From positions 62,001 through 126,000 of the forward strand of contig JAUZRR010000007.1 in the NCBI GenBank assembly GCA_030950285.1: a stretch of 64,000 bases of DNA, read 5' to 3'. The notes under the pieces are model-generated. The model saw only the letters and a list, made by a program, of their open reading frames with translations, was not told where the DNA came from and made no database searches. A program made the translations under genes and the position numbers. Position 1 is the stretch's first letter. Each line of letters begins with the position of its first letter. The DNA is from Planctomycetota bacterium. GTDB lineage: Bacteria; Planctomycetota; Phycisphaerae; Phycisphaerales; UBA1924. Shown here one piece after another: positions 33,852 through 42,828 of this stretch.

Positions 33852-34973
33852 TTACGACGGCTTGGCATCCGGGCGGTCGGCGTCGTTGCCGGCGATGGCG
33901 CTGCGCATGCTGGTGTCGGACTGGATGTTCTGCAGCCGGTAGTGGTCCATCACGCCGAGGTTGCCGGAGCGGAAGGCTTCGGCGATGGCTTTGGGGACGT
34001 CGGCCTGGGCAAGCACGACCAGCGCCTGGTTTTTCTGCTCTTCGCTCTTGAACTCTTGTTCCTGGGCGACGGCCATCGCGCGGCGTTGCTCGGCTTCGGC
34101 CTGGAAGCGGCGTTTGTCGGCTTCGGCCTGGTCTGCCTGGAGCTTGGCGCCGATGTTTTCACCCACGTCGATATCGGCGATGTCGATCGAGAGGATCTCG
34201 AACGCGGTCCCGGCGTCGAGCCCTCGGTCCATGACGGCTTTGGAGATGCGGTCGGGGTTTTCGAGCACGCGCTTGTGGGAGTCGGCTGAGCCGATCGCCG
34301 AGACGATGCCCTCACCGACACGGGCGACGACGGTTTCTTCTGTCGCGCCACCGACCAGGCGTGCAAGGTTGGTGCGGACGGTGACCCGGGCGCGGGCTTT
34401 GAGCTGGATGCCGTCCTTGGCGACCGCGTCGATGGTGTTGCGGCCGCCGGAGGGGTTGGGGCAGTCGATGACGCGGGGGTTGACGCTGGTGTTGACCGCG
34501 TCGAGGATGTCTCGCCCGGCGAGGTCGATGGCGCAGGCGGTGTCGAACTCGAGGTCGATCCGGGCCTTTCGGGCGGCGATGAGTGCGCTGACGACGTTGG
34601 GGACGCGCCCGCCGGCGAGGTAGTGGGTTTCGAGTTCGTTGGTTGAGATATTCAGGCCGGACTTCACCGCGCGGATACGGCTGAAGACGATGGTCTTGAT
34701 ATCCACCTTGCGGAGTCGCATCCCGACGAGTTCGAGGATGCCGACGGGGGCCTTTGAGAGCAACGCCTGGATGTAGAGGTTGATGAACTGGCCGATGAGG
34801 AAGAGGCCGATGAGGAGGGCGAGCCCGACCACGACGAGGACGACGATGATGACCGTGTTTGGGGGGGCGGCTTGGCCGAGAGTGCTGGGGGTGGATTGGG
34901 CGAGGGCCGCTGCCGGGAGGGTGAGGACGGCGAACAGGGCAATCAGCATTGAAGCGGGGCGGTTGGCGAACAT
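33852..34973 (-). CDS. floA: Flotillin-like protein FloA
   Basis: This 373-residue membrane-raft scaffold protein (UPF0365/YqfA family) has a signal-like N-terminus, a membrane segment ([20 protein letters not shown], ~39-58), then family-specific sequence: [67 protein letters not shown], and a helical coiled coil rich in Ala/Glu/Gln ([20 protein letters not shown]) near the C-terminus. AGGAG lies 6 nt before the ATG. It is the last gene of the nfeD operon. FloA and NfeD act together in membrane domain organisation. Confidence 0.92.
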   Translation of the reverse strand: MFANRPASMLIALFAVLTLPAAALAQSTPSTLGQAAPPNTVIIVVLVVVGLALLIGLFLIGQFINLYIQALLSKAPVGILELVGMRLRKVDIKTIVFSRIRAVKSGLNISTNELETHYLAGGRVPNVVSALIAARKARIDLEFDTACAIDLAGRDILDAVNTSVNPRVIDCPNPSGGRNTIDAVAKDGIQLKARARVTVRTNLARLVGGATEETVVARVGEGIVSAIGSADSHKRVLENPDRISKAVMDRGLDAGTAFEILSIDIADIDVGENIGAKLQADQAEADKRRFQAEAEQRRAMAVAQEQEFKSEEQKNQALVVLAQADVPKAIAEAFRSGNLGVMDHYRLQNIQSDTSMRSAIAGNDADRPDAKPS

Positions 34974-35068
34974 GTGGACTCCTGCCTTGGGGAGAGCGTG
35001 GAAGCGGGATCTGGTTGCGTGAGTATACGAAGCCGGGCGGTGCTCTGGCGGTCGGGCTGGCTGGGCGG

Positions 35069-35614
35069 TCAGATCGCCCGGACTTTGAGCTGATTGTCGG
35101 TGACGGCGGTGACCTTGATCCGCTGCCCGGGCTCGATGATCCCTGTCTCGGCGAGGGCGTCGTGGCGCTGGTCACCGATCTGGACAATCCCGACCGGGCG
35201 CAGGGTGGAGAGGACCTCTCCCTCGGCCCCGACCAGAGCGCGGCGGAGCTCGCGGGCCCGGCGTTCGGCGGCCTGCTTGGCTTCGACCCGTTCCTCGGTC
35301 ATCTCGCCCATCAGCATCCGTCTCCCGATCGGGGTGGTCGGCCAGACTTTGAGGGCAAAGCTGAGGGTGATCGGGGTGCCGACCATGACCAGCCCGATGC
35401 CGATAAACCCCCAGACGACGTCGTGACGGAAGAGGACGACGATCCCGGCGATGGCGGCGGCCCCGGCGCCGAGTGCGATCAGGCCGCCGGAGGGGATGAA
35501 GAGCTCGGCGACAACCAGCAGCAGGGCCGCGGCGAGCAGCCCAAGACCCAAGAGCAAGACAGCACTGTCATCCAAACCGAGTTCCTTCCAGAAGAGCGTG
35601 CGAGAGATTCGCAC
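35069..35614 (-). CDS. Short NfeD-like membrane protein
   Basis: This 181-residue protein has two to three membrane segments (~18-40, 45-62, 68-88) and a C-terminal OB-fold-like NfeD domain ([26 protein letters not shown] ... [17 protein letters not shown]). It lacks the protease domain carried by the gene upstream, giving the long-plus-short NfeD arrangement. The start is GTG, 6 bp after the previous stop. Its OB domain is expected to bind FloA. Confidence 0.85.
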   Translation of the reverse strand: MRISRTLFWKELGLDDSAVLLLGLGLLAAALLLVVAELFIPSGGLIALGAGAAAIAGIVVLFRHDVVWGFIGIGLVMVGTPITLSFALKVWPTTPIGRRMLMGEMTEERVEAKQAAERRARELRRALVGAEGEVLSTLRPVGIVQIGDQRHDALAETGIIEPGQRIKVTAVTDNQLKVRAI

Positions 35615-35620
35615 CCAAAG

Positions 35621-37480
35621 TTACGTGGTGCTCTCGCCGGGGGTGTTGTCCGGCGTTGGGGCGTCGTTGTCTGTGGTGAGGTGTTCGACCACGACACGGT
35701 ATTCGTCGGCCGAGACGACGCGGACGGGCTGACCGGGCTCGACGTAGCCCAGGCCGCTGACGACGTCGATGATTTGTTCGCCGATCTGGGCTCGGCCCGA
35801 GGGGCGGAGCGGGGTGATCGATTTGCCGACCGCGCCGACTTGGGGGATGACTTCGCCGCCCACGGGGATTTGTGAGAGCAGGAGGTCTTCGTGGTCGTTT
35901 TCGTCGGAGAGGACGAGCCGGCCGAGGAATGGGATGGCGCCGAGGTGTTTGGTGAGGAAGTAGATGCCAGCACCGGTGCTGACGGCACTGAGGATCATGG
36001 TGAGCAGGCCGTAGAGGAGGTTGGTTTGTTCTTGCTGGCTGTTGGGGAAGAGGCCGCCGGGGCCGCCGACGAAGGTGCCGAGCAGGCCGCCGAAGAGGAG
36101 GAGGAGGCCGGCGATGCCGGGGATTCCGAACCCGGGGAGGACGAATATCTCGAAGAAGATGAGGAGGATGCCGGCGAGGATGGCGCCGATCTCCCACCAG
36201 TTGGCCATGCCGATGAGCGCGGGCGGGGCGAGGAGCCCGATGAGCGCCGCGACGGCGATCGCGCCGGGGAGGCCGATGCCGGGGTGTGACATTTCGAGAA
36301 AGAGCGCGAGGAGAAAGACGACCATGAGGACGCCGCGGACGGGGAGCTTGGTCGCGAAGGTGACGAGCATCTCCGACCAGCTCGGCTCGACGCGGCGGAG
36401 GTTCTTTGCGCCGAAGTATTGCTGGAGGTCGGCGTCGGTGAGGATGGGCTTAAGGTTGCCGTTCTGGTCGATGTTGGAGGCAAAGTTGAGGATCGCGAGT
36501 TGCTCGGCGTCGAGGGTGAGCGGGCCGTCGCCGGAGAAGAGGTAGCCGACGAGTTCGTAGTTTCCTTTGTCGCTTTCGGAGATCGAGCGGCGTTCGCTGG
36601 GCGTGCCGATGGTGTCTTTCCCGACCGCAAACGCCGCGACGTCCGGCCCGGCGGGGAGAAACCGCTCGCTGCTTTGGGCTTGTGCGGGGTCGCTCTGGTC
36701 GGTTGCGGGGGGCGGGGCGTCGCTGAGTGTGGGGGCCGACGAGACGATCGGGCGGGTCTTGGGCGGGGCTCCATCAAAGAGCATGCGGTACTCGGCTTCG
36801 TTGATCGCGAAGGTCTCGCCGGTGGTGGTGTCGCGGACCCACCAGAGCTCGACCCCCAGTGCGACAAACCCCTGGACGACGAACTCGTCCCAGCCTCTCA
36901 TGCGGGCGGAGCTGACGACCTCGGCGAGCAAAGGGGCGGTGATTTTCTGGCGCTCGGCTTCGGGCATCTCGAGGAGCTGGCCGATTGGTCCGATGCCGAT
37001 GGGGAGGGCGTCGCCCATCGCGACCGACTTGGCGGTGATGATTTCTTTGCACGCCAGGGCGATGATCGCGCCGCCGGAATAGGCCTTGGGGTTGATCCAC
37101 GCGACGCTGTTGGTGATGGTCGAGTTTCGGATGGCGTCGGTGATTTCGAGGACCGCGCCGACCTCGCCGCCGGGGGTGTTGAGGTCGATGACGATGGCGT
37201 CGGCGCCGTTGCGCTCGGCGATTGCCAGGCGGCGTTGAAAGCTGTAGGAGGTGATTTTGTCGATCGGCCCTTCGATGGTGATGATCGCGACGTTGTCGGC
37301 CTGCCGATGGGCGGGGATCGCGGTCTGGATGGCTTGGGGGCTCGCGGGCGGGCTTGCTTCCTGGGCGACCGCCAGCACACCGGCAACCAGCGAGAGCACG
37401 GCTGCGAGCAGGCGGAGCGCTCGTGACGGGGCGAAGACCGATACGGTATCGGCACCTGGAGGTGTTCGGAAGGGCATCAT
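35621..37480 (-). CDS. Membrane-bound ClpP-class serine protease (NfeD family)
   Basis: This 619-residue protein has a signal/anchor (~20-40), a periplasmic ClpP-like S49-type domain (VAIITIEGPIDKITSYSFQR, DAIVIDLNTPGGEVG at ~95-108, AYSGGAIIALACKEI with the nucleophile-position Ser135), an inserted ~180-residue region, then four membrane spans (~390-490) and an NfeD OB domain (QIPVGGEVIPQVGAVGKSITPLRPSGRAQI ...). The catalytic Lys expected ~40 residues after the Ser is not obvious. TATACT lies 5 nt before the ATG. It heads the nfeD-nfeD-floA operon. Confidence 0.85.
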   Translation of the reverse strand: MMPFRTPPGADTVSVFAPSRALRLLAAVLSLVAGVLAVAQEASPPASPQAIQTAIPAHRQADNVAIITIEGPIDKITSYSFQRRLAIAERNGADAIVIDLNTPGGEVGAVLEITDAIRNSTITNSVAWINPKAYSGGAIIALACKEIITAKSVAMGDALPIGIGPIGQLLEMPEAERQKITAPLLAEVVSSARMRGWDEFVVQGFVALGVELWWVRDTTTGETFAINEAEYRMLFDGAPPKTRPIVSSAPTLSDAPPPATDQSDPAQAQSSERFLPAGPDVAAFAVGKDTIGTPSERRSISESDKGNYELVGYLFSGDGPLTLDAEQLAILNFASNIDQNGNLKPILTDADLQQYFGAKNLRRVEPSWSEMLVTFATKLPVRGVLMVVFLLALFLEMSHPGIGLPGAIAVAALIGLLAPPALIGMANWWEIGAILAGILLIFFEIFVLPGFGIPGIAGLLLLFGGLLGTFVGGPGGLFPNSQQEQTNLLYGLLTMILSAVSTGAGIYFLTKHLGAIPFLGRLVLSDENDHEDLLLSQIPVGGEVIPQVGAVGKSITPLRPSGRAQIGEQIIDVVSGLGYVEPGQPVRVVSADEYRVVVEHLTTDNDAPTPDNTPGESTT

Positions 37481-37485
37481 AAGAG

Positions 37486-37491
37486 AGTATA
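37486..37491 (-). promoter_or_regulatory. Putative -10 box TATACT for the nfeD-floA operon
   Basis: The minus-strand hexamer matches TATAAT at five of six bases and ends 5 nt before the ATG. Confidence 0.5.
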
Positions 37492-37530
37492 CGGAAGCGC
37501 AGCCTGTTCCATGCAGATGCCGGGGGCTTC

Positions 37531-38064
37531 TCAAGGCATATGCGGAGGCAGGCTCTGCTCGACGCGCCAGGTCATTTCCGGCCCGGTGCAGTCGACGTGG
37601 ACCGCGAAAAAGCCGGGCAGCTCACCCTCGCGGCGGGGCCGGTGCTGGCGAACCAGCGGCCAGATCACCTTGCGGTCGGTCTCGGGGAGGTGGAGATCGG
37701 CGACGGCTTCGGGGTGATGCCATTCGAGGTTGCCCTCGTTCATCGGGCCGGCTTTGACCTCAACGGGCCCGAGCACCCGGAAGTAAAAAAGCAGCCAGTG
37801 CCCTGCCCCCTCGTAGCCGGCTTCGGAGATCATGCCGCTGAGGTGGAGGCGGTCGATGGGGACGTCGATGCCGGCTTCTTCTTGAATCTCGCGTTGGGCG
37901 CAGCGGGTGGGGGATTCGCCCAGTGGCATCTCGAGCTTGCCACCGATGGGCGAGTAGAGGTCTTTGTTCGGCGGCTTGATGCGGTGCAGCAGAAGAACCC
38001 GACCCTCGGCGTCGCGGAGATCACACAGGCAGGCGATGCGGTAAGGGAGGGGGGGAGTGGTCAT
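37531..38064 (-). CDS. Nudix hydrolase
   Basis: This 177-residue protein is a Nudix hydrolase: GGKLEMPLGES then PTRCAQREIQEEAGID (~50-77) supplies the REuxEExGu core that binds divalent metal; the first part of the box has two extra residues relative to the usual GGxxExGE. The N-terminal VLLLHRIKPPNKDLYSPIGG segment fits 8-oxo-dGTP or NDP-sugar-type substrates, which cannot be distinguished. The start is ATG at 38064 with TATGCT 8 nt upstream; a longer frame would run into palindromic repeats. It reads in the same direction as the nfeD operon. Confidence 0.85.
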   Translation of the reverse strand: MTTPPLPYRIACLCDLRDAEGRVLLLHRIKPPNKDLYSPIGGKLEMPLGESPTRCAQREIQEEAGIDVPIDRLHLSGMISEAGYEGAGHWLLFYFRVLGPVEVKAGPMNEGNLEWHHPEAVADLHLPETDRKVIWPLVRQHRPRREGELPGFFAVHVDCTGPEMTWRVEQSLPPHMP

Positions 38065-38072
38065 GGAGGCGG

Positions 38073-38078
38073 AGCATA
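38073..38078 (-). promoter_or_regulatory. Putative -10 box TATGCT for the Nudix gene
   Basis: The minus-strand hexamer ends 8 nt before the ATG; no Shine-Dalgarno sequence. Confidence 0.35.
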
Positions 38079-38169
38079 GGAGTGTGCGAGTGTTTTGTGG
38101 GCGTGGTGTATTTGCGTGAGAAAGTCTCGGTGCCCTCACCGGGGCGGGACACTCCGGGTCCCACCTCGA

Positions 38170-38276
38170 TGTCCCCTCGCTTGCGCGAGGGGCTCTACCA
38201 GACATGGCGTGCTTTTTTAGAGCCCCTCGCGCAAGCGAGGGGGCACCGGTAGAGCCCCTCGCGCGAGCGAGGGGAC
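38170..38276. repeat. Cluster of three type A palindromes (forward, reverse, reverse)
   Basis: Forward 38170-38196, reverse 38218-38246 and reverse 38250-38276 lie in the divergent region between the Nudix gene and murC. The third copy looks like a partial duplication of the second half of the paired element. Confidence 0.9.
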
Positions 38277-38337
38277 ATGGCTCCGGGTTCTCCGGACACC
38301 CTCCCGGCATTTCACGCGGGGGGTGCCGGCTCGCCGA

Positions 38338-38343
38338 TATCCT
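38338..38343 (+). promoter_or_regulatory. Putative -10 box TATCCT for murC
   Basis: TATCCT ends 5 nt before ATG 38349; there is no Shine-Dalgarno sequence. Confidence 0.45.
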
Positions 38344-38348
38344 GTGGT

Positions 38349-39938
38349 ATGGTCGATCCGCGCGCACACTCCGAGCACTCCGCCGGCACCTCCTCGTCCG
38401 CCGCCGAGCCGTTCGAGCTTTTGGGCAAGCACGTCTACATGCTCGGGATCGGCGGCTGCGGCATGTCGGGGCTGGCGCGGATGGTGCTCGGGCGGGGGGC
38501 GCACGTCTCAGGCAGTGACCAGACACGGACACAGGTCACCGACAGCCTCGAATCGACGGGGATCGCGATCGGGTTCGAGCAGGACCGGGGCGAGCTGCCC
38601 GAGGCGTGCGATCTGGTCATCGCGTCGGCAGCAATCCGGGCCGACCACCCCGAGCTGCTCGCCGCGACCGAGCGGGGGGTGCCGACACTGACCTATGCCG
38701 AGGCGCTGGGGCGGTGCATGCTCGGGCGGACCGGGGTGTGTATCGCCGGGACCCACGGCAAGAGCTCGATCACGGCGATGCTCGGCGCGGCGCTGACCGA
38801 CGCCGGGCTCGATCCGACGGTGATTGTCGGGGCGCTGTGCGGACAGCTGGCGACGGGGTGCCTTTCCAGCGACGCGCACGAGTCGCAGACTGACGCGGAG
38901 GGAGCCGAGAGCCCACGGACGGGGTTCCGGCTTGGTTCGGACGCGATCCCCAAGGGCGAGCTCGCGGGGCGGCCGGGGCTGCTGCTGGCTGAGTCGTGCG
39001 AGTTCAACCGTTCGTTTCACCACCATCGGCCGACGGTCGGGGCGATTACTTCGGTCGAGGCCGACCACCTCGATATCTATGGCTCGCTTGACGCGGTGGT
39101 CGAGAGCTTTGCCGAGTTTGCCCGCTTGTTGCCGGCGGCCGATCAGGGGGGGTATCTGCTGATCGCTGACGAGGGCGCGCACCGGCGGCAGGTCGCGGCG
39201 GGGCTTTCATGCCGGGTCGAGACGATCGGGTTCAGCCCGGCAGCCGACTGGGTGGTGTGGGTGGACCCGCGCTCCTGCGACGTGGCGTTGACCCACCGCC
39301 GCGAGCTGGTCGCGAGCTGGCGGATGCGGGTGCCCGGCGTCCACAACGCGATGAACGCGGCGACAGCCTGCGCGCTGGCGGTGCGCCTGGGGGCCGACCC
39401 GGCGCGGGTGGCGCGCAGCCTCGGGGCGTTCCGGGGCGTGGATCGGCGGTTGCAACTGCTGGGCGACCGTCCGGTGGGGGTGGGGGTGGGGGTGGGGGTG
39501 CCGGGCGGCTCGGTGCGGGTCTACGACGACTACGGCCACCACCCGACGGAGGTGGACGCGACGCTGCGGGCGCTGCGCGACTTTGAACGGCCGCAGGACA
39601 AGGGCGGCCGACTGATCTGCGTATTTCAGCCGCACCAGCACTCGCGGACGCGGTTCCTGCTCGACGAGTTTGCCCAGGCGTTCGGGCAGGCCGACATTGT
39701 GATCGTGCCTCACATTTACTTTGTGCGTGATACGGAAATCGAAAAGGCCAAGGTCTCGGCAGCCGATCTCGTGGATCGGCTCCGCGGGCGGGGCGTGCGG
39801 GCGATGCACCTGTACCCGTTCGAGGCGATCGTCGAACAGCTCGAGAACCTGTGCCAGCCCAACGATCTGCTGGTGGTGATGGGGGCCGGTCCGGTGTGGC
39901 AGGTGGCGCACAGCTACATGGGCTTGTCCGAGGGCTGA
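38349..39938 (+). CDS. murC: UDP-N-acetylmuramate-L-alanine ligase
   Basis: This 529-residue cytosolic enzyme adds the first L-Ala to the peptidoglycan precursor. It has the N-terminal Rossmann loop GIGGCGMSGLA, the ATP loop GTHGKSSITAML (134-145), SCEFNRSFHHHRP, ITSVEADHLDIYGS, HNAMNAATACALAV, and YDDYGHHPTEVDATL with FQPHQHSRT. A run GVGVGVGVP (~377-385) from a GGGGGT hexanucleotide repeat is inserted just before the VRVYDDYGHHP strand. The start at 38349 is preferred over an ATG inside the upstream palindrome. It heads murC-murB-ddl-ftsQ. Confidence 0.95.
   Translation: MVDPRAHSEHSAGTSSSAAEPFELLGKHVYMLGIGGCGMSGLARMVLGRGAHVSGSDQTRTQVTDSLESTGIAIGFEQDRGELPEACDLVIASAAIRADHPELLAATERGVPTLTYAEALGRCMLGRTGVCIAGTHGKSSITAMLGAALTDAGLDPTVIVGALCGQLATGCLSSDAHESQTDAEGAESPRTGFRLGSDAIPKGELAGRPGLLLAESCEFNRSFHHHRPTVGAITSVEADHLDIYGSLDAVVESFAEFARLLPAADQGGYLLIADEGAHRRQVAAGLSCRVETIGFSPAADWVVWVDPRSCDVALTHRRELVASWRMRVPGVHNAMNAATACALAVRLGADPARVARSLGAFRGVDRRLQLLGDRPVGVGVGVGVPGGSVRVYDDYGHHPTEVDATLRALRDFERPQDKGGRLICVFQPHQHSRTRFLLDEFAQAFGQADIVIVPHIYFVRDTEIEKAKVSAADLVDRLRGRGVRAMHLYPFEAIVEQLENLCQPNDLLVVMGAGPVWQVAHSYMGLSEG
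39473..39500 (+). repeat. GGGGGT hexanucleotide repeat in murC
   Basis: About 4.5 units of GGGGGT are translated in frame as Gly-Val repeats. Confidence 0.85.
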
Positions 39939-39963
39939 CGCAGCGAACAGGCGACCGGAACCG

Positions 39964-40905
39964 ATGGCAACCACCGTGCATTCCATTCCTCTCCAGACCG
40001 ACGTGCCGATCCCGACGTGGTTCGGGATTGGTGGCGGTGCCGACGCGCTGGCGTCGCCTCGATCGACCGACGAGTTGCTGGCGTGTCTGGATATGGACCC
40101 GGGGTGCCGGGTGCTCGGCGAGGGGGCGAACCTGCTGGTCCACGACGCGGGAGTGGGCGGTGTGGTCGTTCGGCTGGCGCAGGGGGAGTTTCGGATGGTC
40201 GAGCAGCTGCCGGGCCGCGACGGCGAGCCCGACAGCGAGACGGTGGTCTGGCGTGTCGGGGCGGGGGTTGATCTGCGGCGGCTGATTACCGACTCGGTAC
40301 GGCAAGGGCTCGGCGGGCTCGAAGGGCTCGGCGGCATCCCCGCGTCGATCGGCGGGGCGCTGGTGATGAACGCGGGGGGCTCGTTCGGACAGATCGCCGA
40401 CGTCGTGCGGCGGGTGTTTGTGGTTTCGCGTCGTGGTGCGCGGCTCACACTCGAACGCGACGCGATCGGGTTCGGGTATCGCAAGAGCGGGCTGGGCGAG
40501 TACATCGTCACCGGCTGCGAGATCGGGTTGCAGCAGGGCGATCCGGCGAAACTCCGCGAGCGGCTCAAGGAAGTGATGGCGCACAAGAAAGTCACGCAGC
40601 CGATGGCGGCCGACTCGGCGGGGTGCTGTTTCAAGAACCCGACGCTTGGGCGCACGATCGAGAACATCGGCGACGCGGGCGAGCGGGTCGGCGCGGGGCT
40701 GTTGATTGATCGGGCCGGGTGCAAGGGGCTCGCGGTGGGGGGGGCGCATGTGAGCGCGCAGCACGCCAACTTCTTCCCGGTGGCGCAGGGCGCTCGGGCG
40801 GCGGACGTGATCGGGCTGATGGAGGAGGTCGAACGAAGGGTGTTCGAGGCGTTTGGTGTGCGGCTTGAGCGCGAGGTGGTTGTGTGGCAGCGGGAGGGGG
40901 CATGA
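39964..40905 (+). CDS. murB: UDP-N-acetylenolpyruvoylglucosamine reductase
   Basis: This 313-residue FAD enzyme reduces enolpyruvyl-UDP-GlcNAc to UDP-MurNAc. It has TWFGIGGGADALASP, VLGEGANLLVHD, GLGGIPASIGGALVMNAGG (FAD-binding), and the active-site loop SAGCCFKNP (218-226). In most type II MurB proteins this loop reads SAGSxFKNP with Ser as proton donor; here that position is Cys221. It follows murC by 25 bp and overlaps the ddl start. Confidence 0.93.
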   Translation: MATTVHSIPLQTDVPIPTWFGIGGGADALASPRSTDELLACLDMDPGCRVLGEGANLLVHDAGVGGVVVRLAQGEFRMVEQLPGRDGEPDSETVVWRVGAGVDLRRLITDSVRQGLGGLEGLGGIPASIGGALVMNAGGSFGQIADVVRRVFVVSRRGARLTLERDAIGFGYRKSGLGEYIVTGCEIGLQQGDPAKLRERLKEVMAHKKVTQPMAADSAGCCFKNPTLGRTIENIGDAGERVGAGLLIDRAGCKGLAVGGAHVSAQHANFFPVAQGARAADVIGLMEEVERRVFEAFGVRLEREVVVWQREGA

Positions 40906-41894
40906 GTGCGCGCGCCGAGACTTCGGGCTCCTCGGTGTCGCCGCTGCCGGCGGTGCTGGTGCTTGCCGGCGGGCCGGACGAGGAGCGGGCGGTAAGCCTG
41001 GAGAGCGCCGCGGGCGTGGCCGCAGCACTGCGCGAAGCCGGGGCGGTGGTGCACGAGGTGACGATCGACCGCCCGACGCTCGACGAGCTGGCCGCGATGC
41101 CGGGCGAGGTTGTTTTTCCCGTGTTGCACGGTGTTTTCGGCGAGGGTGGCCCGTTGCAGGACTTGCTGGTGGAGCAGGGGCGGCCGTTTGTGGGGAGCGG
41201 TCCGACGGCGGCGCGGCTGGCGATGGACAAGCTGGCGACCAAGCTGGTGTCGGCGAGTCTCGGTATCCCGACGTTGCCGGCGTGCGTGTTGAGCGCGCAG
41301 GATGCGGTGCTCTCGATGGAGCTGCCGGTGGTGGTCAAGCCGGTGCATGAGGGCTCGAGCGTGGGGCTGCACCTGTGCGAGGACGCGGCGGCGTGGGCGC
41401 GCGCCCACGGGGCGGCGTCGCGCGATATCAAGGCGAGGCCCGGGCGGGTGTATATGGTCGAGCCGATGGTGCGGGGGCGCGAGTTGACGGTGGGGGTGCT
41501 CGAGTGCGGGGGGGATGTTTCGGTGCTGCCGATTGTCGAGATCGCAGCAGCGGGGGGGGTGTACGACTATGCCGCAAAGTACGACCGCGACGACACGCGG
41601 TACGTTGTCGAGCCCGAGCTGCCCGGGGGAATCGCGGCGAGGTGTCGGGACGCGGCGGTGACGCTGGTGCGGGCGATGGGGATTCGGCATTTGGGGCGGG
41701 TGGATTTTTTGTTGGATGGTGAGGGGGCAGCGTGGTTGCTCGAGGTGAACACGATGCCGGGGTTTACGGGGCATTCGCTTTTGCCGATGGCGGCGCGGGC
41801 GGCAGGGATGGAGATGCCGGGGCTGTGTGCGCGGCTGGTGCGCGCAGCGATGCAGAATGCGGAGCGGGCGAGCGCACGGTGTATGGACGAATGA
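40902..41894 (+). CDS. ddl: D-alanine-D-alanine ligase
   Basis: This 330-residue cytosolic enzyme makes D-Ala-D-Ala for peptidoglycan. Its ATP-grasp motifs are visible: VFPVLHGVFGEGGPLQDLLV (~69-88), VGSGPTAARLAMDKLATK, LPVVVKPVHEGSSVG (~140-154), REL-TVGVLE, and VDFLLDGEGAAWLLEVNTMPGFT (~269-291). The ATG at 40902 has GGGAGGGGG just upstream and overlaps the murB stop by 4 bp, indicating coupling. The next gene is ftsQ-like. Confidence 0.94.
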   Translation: MSARAETSGSSVSPLPAVLVLAGGPDEERAVSLESAAGVAAALREAGAVVHEVTIDRPTLDELAAMPGEVVFPVLHGVFGEGGPLQDLLVEQGRPFVGSGPTAARLAMDKLATKLVSASLGIPTLPACVLSAQDAVLSMELPVVVKPVHEGSSVGLHLCEDAAAWARAHGAASRDIKARPGRVYMVEPMVRGRELTVGVLECGGDVSVLPIVEIAAAGGVYDYAAKYDRDDTRYVVEPELPGGIAARCRDAAVTLVRAMGIRHLGRVDFLLDGEGAAWLLEVNTMPGFTGHSLLPMAARAAGMEMPGLCARLVRAAMQNAERASARCMDE

Positions 41895-41916
41895 CGAGAG
41901 AGAACGGAGTCTGAAA

Positions 41917-42828
41917 ATGGCGAAGAAGAAGAGCAGATCGAAGGCCCGGCGTGGTGCGCAGCGCGAGCGGTTCGCATGGGCGCGGTCGGCGGGGTTTCGG
42001 GTTTCGGTGATGCTTGCCGGGGCGGCGGTCGGCCTGGGGGCAGCCGGGTGGGGTGCGGCGACGGTGCACGCGCGCGCGGGGGAGATTCTCTCGGCCGAGC
42101 CGATCACGGTGGACGTGGTGTGGCCGACGCTTGATGGCGCGGAACAGACGTGGCTCGGCGAAGGAATCCGCGAGCAGATCGTGGCGCGGGTGGATGCGCA
42201 GCTGGTCGGGCGATCGCTCGACGCGGCGGCGTTGGCGGCAGTCGGCGAGATGCTGGCGGCGAGCGGTTGGTTTGATGCAGCGCCCGAGGTGTCGCGTTCG
42301 GGCGATTCTGCGATCCGGGTGGACGGGCGTTGGCGCGAGCCGGCGTGTGCGGTGCGCGCAGGCGGGCGGGACTATCCGCTGGATTGGAAGGGGCGTCCTT
42401 TCCCGATCGAGTATGCCGAGGGGGAGTCGGGGCTGCGGGTGCTGGTGGGTGTGGGGGCGGGGGTGCCTCTGGATGCGGTCGGGACGCTGAACGTGCTCGA
42501 CGTATGGCCGGGCGAGGATGTCGAGGCGGGGCTGGGGTTGCTGGGGCCGTTGCTTGGTGAGCCCTTTGCGGGGCAGGTCGCGGGGGTGGATGTTTCGCGG
42601 TATTTTTCGCACGGGCAGCTGTCGATCGTGACCGATCGGGACACGCGGGTGGTCTGGGGCGGACGGTTCGGGGCGTTCGTGCCCGGTGAAGCGACGACGG
42701 CGCAGAAGCTCGCCCGGCTGCGTGCTGCGGCGGCGAATCCGATGTATGAGCGTCGGATCGATTCGGGCGCCGAGCGGCTGGATATTTCCGGCGAGCACCT
42801 GATCCTGGACCGCACGGAGACGCCGTGA
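41917..42828 (+). CDS. FtsQ-like cell-division protein (inferred from position)
   Basis: This 303-residue protein has a Lys/Arg-rich cytosolic start (MAKKKSRSKARRG), one membrane span (~30-50), and a periplasmic part with strand-rich segments such as REQIVARVDAQLVGRS and ASGWFDAAPEVSRSG resembling the POTRA region. Sequence similarity to FtsQ is too weak to see directly, but topology and the place after murC-murB-ddl, the classic dcw order, support it. GGAG lies ~7 nt before the ATG. It overlaps the following gene by 4 bp. Confidence 0.6.
   Translation: MAKKKSRSKARRGAQRERFAWARSAGFRVSVMLAGAAVGLGAAGWGAATVHARAGEILSAEPITVDVVWPTLDGAEQTWLGEGIREQIVARVDAQLVGRSLDAAALAAVGEMLAASGWFDAAPEVSRSGDSAIRVDGRWREPACAVRAGGRDYPLDWKGRPFPIEYAEGESGLRVLVGVGAGVPLDAVGTLNVLDVWPGEDVEAGLGLLGPLLGEPFAGQVAGVDVSRYFSHGQLSIVTDRDTRVVWGGRFGAFVPGEATTAQKLARLRAAAANPMYERRIDSGAERLDISGEHLILDRTETP

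Noticed and set aside
38277-38348. Earlier murC start inside the third palindrome
   Set aside because: The ATG belongs to the repeat; 38349 is next to the TATCCT box and leads into the Mur fold at normal distance.
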